A stretch of 12,390 bases of DNA. Origin: VMFW01 sp038058095. GTDB lineage: Bacteria; Patescibacteriota; Minisyncoccia; UBA6257; 2-01-FULL-56-20. The position numbers and the translations under genes were made by a program. Below, piece by piece: positions 6,639-11,101 of the stretch; the first letter of the stretch is position 1; each line of letters opens with the position of its first letter. Where the stretch lies: NCBI GenBank assembly GCA_038058095.1, contig JBBUBW010000028.1:1-12390 (forward strand), written 5' to 3'. Below the pieces are notes generated by a model, which ran no database searches, was not told the origin of the DNA, and saw nothing but the letters and a program-made list of their open reading frames with translations.

Positions 6639-7211
6639 ATTGTATTCGATATTGAAACGAAGAATTTTTTTACCGACCCGGAAGTGGGATGGAATAATTT
6701 TGGCGCACTCGAGATTTCGATGATTGGAGTTTATTCTTACGCCCAGGATAAATATTTTTCTTTCGAAGAGACGGAGATGGTTAAGGCGGGTGAGCTTTTT
6801 AGGGAGACGAGCCGGTTGGTGGGGTTTAGTTCAAACAGGTACGATATCCCCGTTTTAAATTTACATTTTAAGGCTCTAAAAGAAACCAGCGATATTGATT
6901 TGTGGCAGAAGGAGAGGGTGGATATTCTAGAGGAGCTTGAAATGGCGATGGGCAAGCGGGTGAGTTTAAGCAAGCTCGCGGAGGCGAATTTGGGAGTGGC
7001 GAAGGATCACTCAGGAGCGGAGGCAATTGAATTTTATAAGCATGGAAGAATCGAGGAATTGAGAAACTATTGTCTTGAAGATGTACGGCTTACAAAAGAG
7101 CTTTATGATCTATATAGAAATCGCGGATATTTTTTGGTGGCGGATAAAGTGAGCGGGGAGTTGCAGAAGGTGCAGGTGAAGCCGCCGGAGACGCAGGCGA
7201 TGTTGTTTTAA
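6624..7211 (+). CDS. DEDDy 3'-5' exonuclease, RNase H fold
   Basis: A 195-aa predicted 3'-5' exonuclease of the DnaQ/PolB-like superfamily. Exo I is VFDIET (Asp9, Glu11), Exo II is GFSSNRYDIPVL (Asn71, Asp74) and Exo III is YCLED (Tyr149, Asp153; the YxxxD form of the DEDDy class). All four expected metal ligands are present, so the enzyme should be active; the substrate is unknown. It is a stand-alone nuclease without a polymerase. The C-terminal tail (about 172-195) is low in conserved features. No SD precedes ATG 6624, and an in-frame TGA lies 3 nt upstream, so the start is fixed. The first five codons (MKLDT) derive from the right heptad repeat of the neighbouring cassette. Confidence 0.85.
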   Translation: MKLDTIVFDIETKNFFTDPEVGWNNFGALEISMIGVYSYAQDKYFSFEETEMVKAGELFRETSRLVGFSSNRYDIPVLNLHFKALKETSDIDLWQKERVDILEELEMAMGKRVSLSKLAEANLGVAKDHSGAEAIEFYKHGRIEELRNYCLEDVRLTKELYDLYRNRGYFLVADKVSGELQKVQVKPPETQAMLF

Positions 7212-7216
7212 GTTAG

Positions 7217-7277
7217 CCCTGGAACTAATTTAGGAAGTAGTTCAGAGAAATCCAGAATTCCTAAATTAGTTCCAGGG
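7217..7277. repeat. 20-bp perfect inverted repeat
   Basis: CCCTGGAACTAATTTAGGAA (7217-7236) is repeated inverted at 7258-7277 with no mismatch, around a 21-nt spacer. It starts 5 nt after the exonuclease stop. There is no T-tract on either side, so it is not a classical intrinsic terminator. The perfect arms suggest a recent palindromic element (REP/MITE-like) or a strong 3'-end stem. Confidence 0.8.
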
Positions 7278-7282
7278 TTAGC

Positions 7283-7314
7283 TACGAAATACGAATTGAG
7301 TACGAATATACGGA
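7283..7314. repeat. Degenerate TACGAAW repeat tract
   Basis: TACGAAA (7283-7289), TACGAAT (7290-7296), a 4-nt TGAG interruption, TACGAAT (7301-7307) and ATACGG. This is a third heptad family in the window, next to the 20-bp inverted repeat. Confidence 0.6.
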
Positions 7315-7366
7315 TAAAAAAACTATAATTCCTACTTTGGCCTGTGAGGCAAGGGATTTTGAGCTA

Positions 7367-7396
7367 TTGACGGATTGGGGAGGTGCGTGCTATAAT
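7367..7396 (+). promoter_or_regulatory. Strong promoter of the DGR target gene
   Basis: TTGACG (7367-7372), 18-nt spacer, perfect TATAAT (7391-7396) preceded by TGC, a full extended -10. Start predicted near 7403, leaving a leader of about 73 nt with AAAGGAG (7463-7469) 6 nt before the ATG. Confidence 0.75.
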
Positions 7397-7475
7397 TGGG
7401 ACAGAATATTGAAGGTTGGCTTGGGGTCTCGGCATGGGGTCGGGATGAGGAGTTAACCAAACAAAGGAGCAAGAA

Positions 7476-8126
7476 ATGGCACGGAATATTCCTTCAACTG
7501 TAAGCGGCGCTGGTTTGATTACCGGTTTTTGGGCGAAGCTCGAGAAAGAGCGCCAGCAACGCGGAATCAGCGACGAGGATTTCCACGCCGCGATTGCCGA
7601 AGAGAGTCCGCTCATTCCGAAGTTTGCGGACATGATCGCGGAGTTTTCCCGTCCGAAGTTGCTCGAGCCGGTTGGAACGATCACCATCCCCGCCACCACC
7701 AAAAAGTTTGTGGCGAAGGAGCGTTTCGTTCTCGGCACTGGTTCGGGAATCTCCTACTTCGGAGACGACTTCAAAAAGTGGTTCTTGGACAAAGTCGAAG
7801 AGCCATTCGCCGGGAGTACTATTCGCGCTTTCAGACTGCACGAGTCGTTGCTCGATGGACCGATCATTGCCGAACTGGGCGGTGAAGCCAAGGCGGAAAC
7901 CACGCTGGCCGAGATTGATGCACTTGTGGCGCGCCAGAAAAACGGCGAGGGCGGAATTCTACTTACCAACGGCTACGCGAATATATTCTACGTTCGCGAT
8001 GCCGCTGGCGTTCTCCGAGCGGTGGGCGTGTTCTGGCGCGACGATGGCTGGCGTGTGGACGCGAGCTCGACTTCGGATCCGGACGGGTGGAGCGGTGGCA
8101 GCCGGGTTTTCTCCCGTAATTCTTGA
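7476..8126 (+). CDS. DGR-diversified target protein with C-terminal variable domain
   Basis: A 216-aa protein whose last 40 residues (177-216) are encoded by the VR. The N-terminal part (1-160) matches nothing I can name. It has no signal peptide or transmembrane segment, so it appears cytosolic unless exported otherwise. The C-terminal region from about 160 (GGILLTNGYANIFYVRDAAG onward, with W187, W192, W205 and ending VFSRNS) looks like the C-type-lectin-like variable module usual in DGR targets. Compared with the TR, 17 residues have been changed: 177, 181, 184, 186, 188, 193, 195, 197, 201, 203, 204, 206-210 and 216. Tryptophans and the hydrophobic framework are unchanged, as expected for a ligand-binding scaffold. 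The gene is visibly more GC-rich than its neighbours. Strong SD and promoter. The ligand is unknown. Confidence 0.85.
   Translation: MARNIPSTVSGAGLITGFWAKLEKERQQRGISDEDFHAAIAEESPLIPKFADMIAEFSRPKLLEPVGTITIPATTKKFVAKERFVLGTGSGISYFGDDFKKWFLDKVEEPFAGSTIRAFRLHESLLDGPIIAELGGEAKAETTLAEIDALVARQKNGEGGILLTNGYANIFYVRDAAGVLRAVGVFWRDDGWRVDASSTSDPDGWSGGSRVFSRNS
8003..8125 (+). repeat. DGR variable repeat (VR)
   Basis: 123 nt aligning without gaps to 8475-8597 (constant offset 472), 98 of 123 identical. The homology ends inside the TGA stop codon (8124-8126), so the VR is the extreme 3' end of the gene. Differences relative to TR adenines are A to G 16 times, A to C 4 times and A to T 3 times. The only other differences are C at 8042 (TR T) and T at 8054 (TR C). 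Confidence 0.92.
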
Positions 8127-8131
8127 GACTA

Positions 8132-8167
8132 CTAGAGCTCTAGACTTCTCCAATCTAGAACCCTAGG
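8132..8167. repeat. Palindrome cluster just 3' of the VR
   Basis: CTAGAGCTCTAG (8132-8143) is a perfect 12-bp palindrome. TCTAGA at 8139-8144 and again at 8154-8159 can form a 6-bp stem with a 9-nt loop, and CCTAGG follows at 8162-8167. Some DGRs carry a hairpin or cruciform directly downstream of the VR that aids target recognition. This cluster starts 6 nt after the stop and is in that position; the functional equivalence is inferred. Confidence 0.5.
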
Positions 8168-8177
8168 CACTTTGACC

Positions 8178-8214
8178 CCCTCGGTCTGCTACAGCGGACC
8201 GAGGGCTGTTTTTT
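8178..8214 (+). terminator. Rho-independent terminator of the DGR target gene
   Basis: CCCTCGGTC (8178-8186) pairs perfectly with GACCGAGGG (8197-8205), a 9-bp GC-rich stem with a 10-nt loop, followed by CTG and T6 (8209-8214). It separates target-gene transcription from the TR region, implying the TR has its own promoter. Confidence 0.88.
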
Positions 8215-8229
8215 AAAAATATTTTTTGA

Positions 8230-8235
8230 TATAAT
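8230..8235 (+). promoter_or_regulatory. Candidate -10 of the TR transcript
   Basis: Perfect TATAAT 16 nt after the terminator T-run. The -35 at 17-nt spacing would be TGTTTT (8207-8212), inside the terminator tail, which is weak. The position upstream of the TR fits a separately transcribed template RNA. Confidence 0.45.
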
Positions 8236-8240
8236 TTGTG

Positions 8241-8603
8241 GCGAGATTCATGCGTTACGCGACGGTTACGGCTTTCGTGTCGTGGTTTCAAGATAATTCT
8301 CGCGAGAGTTGCGCCGGGTACGCCTCGCGCAAGAGTGTGAGGAATATCTTTTAAAAAAATACAAGAATTAGTACAAGGAGCTTGAGGACTTTTGAGGTCC
8401 CAAATTAGATTCAACTCCGAGAGCCTGCCTTCGGCAGATCAAGGAGTGGTGGCGCGGATGGCTTTTTGTACGAGAACTGGCGTTCTCCAAGCGGTGAACG
8501 TGAACTGGAACGATGATGGCTGGAACGTGAACGCGAACTCGACTTCGAATCCGAACAGGTGGAACGATGACAACCAGGTTTTCTCCCGAAATTATTGTTT
8601 TTT
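8241..8603 (+). ncRNA. Putative DGR template RNA
   Basis: Proposed transcript from the 8230 TATAAT box through the TR to the T6 run at 8598-8603. The 5' part is structured: AAGATA (8290-8295) pairs with TATCTT (8345-8350) enclosing TTGCGC (8309-8314) with GCGCAA (8327-8332), and CTGCC-TTC-GGCAG lies at 8425-8437. Short frames here (34 aa from ATG 8250; 75 aa from TTG 8392 through the TR) are taken as fortuitous. Both ends are inferred, and the 3' end has no strong hairpin, so the RNA may run on toward 8643. Confidence 0.4.
8475..8597 (+). repeat. DGR template repeat (TR)
   Basis: A non-coding donor of sequence for the VR at 8003-8125. Its frame reads as Asn-rich (11 Asn in 34 residues, using AAC/AAT codons), the usual TR design because adenine mutagenesis of AAC reaches many residues but no stop. 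Of 35 adenines, 23 differ in the VR. Of 88 other bases, 2 differ. Random decay of a duplicated gene would not confine 92 percent of differences to 28 percent of positions. Homology ends abruptly at both sides: two non-A mismatches lie just upstream of 8475, and T6 follows 8597. Confidence 0.92.
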
Positions 8604-8642
8604 GATGATACTGGGTTGATAATTTTTTGGACTAGTTCTACT

Positions 8643-8858
8643 ATGAGAAAGATAGAAAATATGACTTGGGATTACGCTCAAACCGAATATGAGAAGCAGG
8701 CCAAAGCCGATCCGCGCTGGCACTTGGAGCGACTTATTAACGGTCAAACAAAAGGAAAAATAGATCGTCGCCTGCTAGAAAAATATCTTCCCGAACTCAA
8801 AATTTCCGAAGACAGGCGGGCATTTTTAGAATTACTATTGTGGAACAAGAAATTTTAA
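8643..8858 (+). CDS. Small partner protein upstream of AbiEii-like gene (71 aa)
   Basis: A 71-aa charged helical protein (MTWDYAQTEYEKQAKADPRW, then a basic segment and the C-terminal FLELLLWNKKF). It ends inside the next gene, overlapping it by 19 nt, so translation is probably coupled. This gene order, with a short protein before an AbiEii-type nucleotidyltransferase, suggests an antitoxin or accessory role, but the family is not one I can name. No SD precedes ATG 8643. A promoter-like TTGATA (8616-8621) and TACTAT (8639-8644) at 17-nt spacing overlaps that ATG; if used, translation would start at ATG 8661. It lies where an RT gene often follows a TR. Confidence 0.7.
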   Translation: MRKIENMTWDYAQTEYEKQAKADPRWHLERLINGQTKGKIDRRLLEKYLPELKISEDRRAFLELLLWNKKF

Positions 8859-9487
8859 CTTCCGACCAAAAACTGGTTTTAAAGGCGGTAGTCCAAGAAG
8901 GGAACTTATCAGGTTTTTATTTGTCGGGCGGCACCGCGCTTGCTTGTTATTATCTCCATCATCGGTTTTCCGATGATTTGGATTTTTTCACTTTTGAAGA
9001 AATTGACCCAATTTTCATTCATAGTTACGCTGAAAAGCTTAAATTAGCCATTGATTCAAAAAGTTTTCGTTTCGAACGGCTCCATGATCGTTATCAGTTT
9101 TTCTTTGAATTGAAAAACAGGGAATTAAAAATCGAATTTGCTCGTTACCCATTTTCTCAACTTGAGAGCCCCGGCCGATTTGACGGTATTTTGGTGGATA
9201 GCTTTCGAGATATCGCCGCTAATAAACTTATGGCTCTTTTGGATCGTTTTGACCCCAAAGACTTTGCCGATCTTTACTTCACTATTCAAAAAATTACTCT
9301 CCCACAAATTAGAGCTGATGTTGAAAAAAAATTTGGCCATAAAATTAGCGCGACATTCTTAGCCGGAGAGCTTGCTAAGGTGCGTCGCATTGAAGCGTTG
9401 CCTAAAATGATAAAGCCCGTAACTATTGAGGAGCTAAAGAATTTCTTTGCTGAACTTATTAAGGGGTTATCGCCCGAGATTTTTTAG
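8840..9487 (+). CDS. AbiEii/AbiGii-type nucleotidyltransferase (toxin-like)
   Basis: A 215-aa protein of the AbiEii toxin family, nucleotidyltransferases that in type IV toxin-antitoxin and phage-abortive systems modify target RNAs. Signatures are the LSGGTALACYYL motif (28-39), the catalytic SDDLDFF (44-50; Asp46 and Asp48), a likely third carboxylate in KIEF (Glu99), and the downstream RDIAANKLMALLDRFDPKDF (123-142), where Lys129 and the DPKDFADLY stretch are family-typical. The GTG start at 8840 gives a 19-nt overlap with the preceding small gene. No AbiEi-like winged-helix antitoxin is visible, so if this is a toxin-antitoxin pair the 71-aa protein is the candidate partner. No clear terminator follows. 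Confidence 0.85.
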   Translation: MEQEILTSDQKLVLKAVVQEGNLSGFYLSGGTALACYYLHHRFSDDLDFFTFEEIDPIFIHSYAEKLKLAIDSKSFRFERLHDRYQFFFELKNRELKIEFARYPFSQLESPGRFDGILVDSFRDIAANKLMALLDRFDPKDFADLYFTIQKITLPQIRADVEKKFGHKISATFLAGELAKVRRIEALPKMIKPVTIEELKNFFAELIKGLSPEIF

Positions 9488-9545
9488 ATATTAATTTTGA
9501 AAGATAAATTGGAAAATTTTGTAAGATAATAATAGAGGTACCCGG

Positions 9546-9579
9546 TTGACAGGGTTTTTAAAATTTTAAAAAATATTAT
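9546..9579 (+). promoter_or_regulatory. Possible htrA promoter elements
   Basis: A perfect TTGACA (9546-9551) and a good TATTAT (9574-9579) are separated by 22 nt, too long for a standard sigma70 promoter. Between them is an AT palindrome (TTTTAAAATTTTAAAA). Start near 9587 would give a leader of about 118 nt. An alternative sigma factor or unusual spacing is possible. Confidence 0.3.
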
Positions 9580-9659
9580 ACGGCGCTCTAATATGTAGCG
9601 TATCGCCCACATGACACGTAATATAAAAATAAGAATAAGTCGAAGAAAAGCCGTTTAAA

Positions 9660-9692
9660 CCCTCCAAGATTTTTTTCAAAAACCTAGGAGGG
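9660..9692 (+). promoter_or_regulatory. Hairpin sequestering the htrA Shine-Dalgarno (RNA-thermometer-like)
   Basis: CCCTCC (9660-9665) pairs with GGAGGG (9687-9692), which is the SD of htrA. The helix continues inward as A-A mismatch, AG/CT, A-C mismatch, then T5 (9670-9674) with A5 (9678-9682) around a 3-nt loop. The ribosome site is thus fully paired in a helix weakened by two mismatches and an A-U apex, the design seen in bacterial RNA thermometers. The downstream gene is a heat-shock-type protease. There is no T-tract after the stem, so it is not a terminator. Confidence 0.6.
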
Positions 9693-9704
9693 CAAGTAAA
9701 AATT

Positions 9705-10997
9705 ATGAGAAACAAAAAATTATTAACGTTTGCTGTTTTGGGGGCCATTTTGAGTTCTGTTTTAACTTTTTCGTTAGTTACACCTCAAGTAAAGGCGGGG
9801 TTTTTGGGCGATGTTTGGAATTCGATTAAAAAACCATTTGCGGGCGGCGAAGAAACCAATTCTTTGCCAGCTGCGAGTGAGGACCGGAATGCGTCTTTGA
9901 AAAAGGAATCAAATCCAGAGGTGCCACTTTATAAGCCAGCTCTTGATTACGAGCAAGCAATGATTGGCGCGGTAAAGAAGGCGTCGCCGGCGGTGGTTTC
10001 AATCACGATTTCGAAAATGGTGCCGATTTTGGAGAATTGTCCCTATAGCCCTTTTTCAGATTTACCGCCGGAATTCCAGCAATTTTTCGGGCAGGATTTT
10101 CAATTTTCCCAGCCGTGTGATAACGGCAAGAAGGAGCTGAAGGAGGTGGGGGGAGGCAGCGGGTTTATTGTTTCTTCGAATGGGCTGATTTTAACCAATA
10201 AGCACGTGGTTTCTGATGCTAGCGCGTCCTATTCAGTTCTTACCAATGACGGGAAGAATTATAAAGCTAAGGTTTTGGCGAGAGATCCGGTTCAGGATTT
10301 GGCGGTGGTGAAAATCGAGGCGACGGGATTGCCAACGGTAGAACTGGGGGATTCGGATTCGATCCAGCTGGGGCAAACGGCGATTGCTATTGGGAATGCT
10401 CTAGGAGAGTTTAGAAATACGGTTTCGGCGGGAGTAATTTCGGGTTTGTCGAGAGAGGTGACGGCCGGGGGTGGAGGTATGAAGGAAACAATCTCCGGAG
10501 TAATCCAGACGGACGCGGCGATTAATCCCGGCAATTCGGGCGGGCCATTACTTAATTTACGCGGACAGGTGATTGGGATAAACACGGCAATCGTATCCGG
10601 CGCTCAAAATATTGGATTTGCAATACCAATAAATAAAGCCAAGAGAGACATCAATTCAGTGAAAGCTACCGGAGAAATTCAAGCGCCTTATTTAGGGGTG
10701 AGATATTTGGCGGTGACGCCGGATTTGGCTAAGAAAGAAAAACTGCCGGTTGATTACGGCGCTTTGGTTCGCGGGAATGAAGATGGTCCGGCAGTGGAGA
10801 AAGGATCGCCGGCGGCGCAGGCCGGAATTGTGGCGGAAGATATCATTTTCGAAGTAGAAGGTAAAAAAATTACCAAGGATTTGTCGCTTTCGGGAGTGAT
10901 TTCGCAGTTTTCTGTCGGACAGACGGTGAATTTGAAAATAAATCGGCAAGGGAAAGAAATAAATCTAAAAGTCAGTCTTGGCAAGAGGCCGGAATGA
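9705..10997 (+). CDS. HtrA/DegP-family serine protease (S1C) with one PDZ domain
   Basis: A 430-aa envelope protease that degrades misfolded proteins. The N-terminal hydrophobic segment (5-26, basic MRNKK in front) is a signal anchor or signal peptide ending near VKA. The trypsin-like domain (about 85-315) has the full triad: His167 in LTNKHVVSDA, Asp198 in DPVQDLAVVKI and Ser278 in INPGNSGGPL. One PDZ domain (about 325-425, starting APYLGVRYL, with GSPAAQAGI and DII.EVEGKKI) is usual for DegS/HtrA-like members, whereas DegP has two. A Pro/Phe-rich insert with two Cys (112 and 138) lies between the anchor and the protease core. Its SD is in the 9660-9692 hairpin, 13 nt from ATG. A promoter toward clpB begins inside its last codons. 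Confidence 0.95.
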   Translation: MRNKKLLTFAVLGAILSSVLTFSLVTPQVKAGFLGDVWNSIKKPFAGGEETNSLPAASEDRNASLKKESNPEVPLYKPALDYEQAMIGAVKKASPAVVSITISKMVPILENCPYSPFSDLPPEFQQFFGQDFQFSQPCDNGKKELKEVGGGSGFIVSSNGLILTNKHVVSDASASYSVLTNDGKNYKAKVLARDPVQDLAVVKIEATGLPTVELGDSDSIQLGQTAIAIGNALGEFRNTVSAGVISGLSREVTAGGGGMKETISGVIQTDAAINPGNSGGPLLNLRGQVIGINTAIVSGAQNIGFAIPINKAKRDINSVKATGEIQAPYLGVRYLAVTPDLAKKEKLPVDYGALVRGNEDGPAVEKGSPAAQAGIVAEDIIFEVEGKKITKDLSLSGVISQFSVGQTVNLKINRQGKEINLKVSLGKRPE

Positions 10998-11006
10998 TGC
11001 TATAAT
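10978..11006 (+). promoter_or_regulatory. Near-consensus extended -10 promoter ahead of clpB
   Basis: TTGGCA (10978-10983), exactly 17 nt, then perfect TATAAT (11001-11006) preceded by TGC. The -35 lies in the last codons of htrA and the -10 just past its stop. Start near 11013 gives a leader of about 89 nt that contains the 11042-11070 inverted repeat. Confidence 0.75.
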
Positions 11007-11041
11007 TCAAAAGTTAAAGATCAAAGTGAAAAATTTTGGTG

Positions 11042-11070
11042 GCTTATAATTTTCTAAGAAAATTATAAGC
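11042..11070. repeat. Perfect 13-bp inverted repeat in the clpB leader
   Basis: GCTTATAATTTTC (11042-11054) and GAAAATTATAAGC (11058-11070) surround TAA. A second, outer pair (AAAAGTTA near 11009 and TAACTTTT near 11076) could extend the structure. No T-run follows, and the sequence is unrelated to the CIRCE operator. It could be a repressor operator, a leader hairpin controlling clpB or an htrA 3' stem. The AT-rich stem embeds a TATAAT on the plus strand. Confidence 0.7.
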
Positions 11071-11088
11071 TTCACTAACTTTTAGTTT

Positions 11089-11094
11089 TACATT
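11089..11094 (+). promoter_or_regulatory. Second, leaderless-type -10 for clpB
   Basis: TACATT ends 7 nt before ATG 11102, and no SD lies between. Same geometry as at 3717 and 6237. Together with the 10978 promoter this gives clpB two candidate starts on either side of the inverted repeat. Confidence 0.35.
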
Positions 11095-11101
11095 TTTTAA
11101 C

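Larger units (their letters stand above)
7367..8603 (+). other. Diversity-generating retroelement cassette (no RT in window)
   Basis: In order: promoter, variable target gene with a C-terminal VR, a palindrome cluster, an intrinsic terminator, then a TR transcript region. The VR/TR pair differs almost only at TR adenines (see TR). Known DGRs also need a reverse transcriptase and often an accessory protein (Avd or HRDC type). No frame in this window carries the RT catalytic motif, so the RT must act from elsewhere or the cassette is now inactive. Confidence 0.88.

Noticed and set aside
7324..7329. TATAAT upstream of the DGR target gene
   Set aside because: No -35 at usable spacing (TTGAGT is 23 nt away), and a far better promoter lies at 7367-7396.
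7494..8166. Several alternative frames inside the DGR target gene
   Set aside because: High GC and lack of chance stops produce them; only the 7476 frame has SD, promoter and the VR in the TR-matching frame.
8290..8350. Cloverleaf-like pairing (6-bp outer stem with inner stems), possible tRNA
   Set aside because: No T-loop consensus, no D-loop GG, no CCA and wrong length; better seen as leader structure.
8250..8354. 34-aa frame starting MRYATVTAFV
   Set aside because: No SD, lies in the structured leader of the TR, and resembles nothing known.
8392..8619. 75-aa frame from TTG, ending in an Asn-rich stretch similar to the end of the 7476 gene
   Set aside because: It contains the DGR template repeat. 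The A-specific differences identify it as an RNA template, not a gene or a randomly decayed duplicate. Its upstream AAGGAG is 11 nt from a TTG and not convincing.
11042..11070. CIRCE/HrcA operator before clpB
   Set aside because: CIRCE has TTAGCACTC-N9-GAGTGCTAA; the arms here are unrelated and the spacer is 3 nt.
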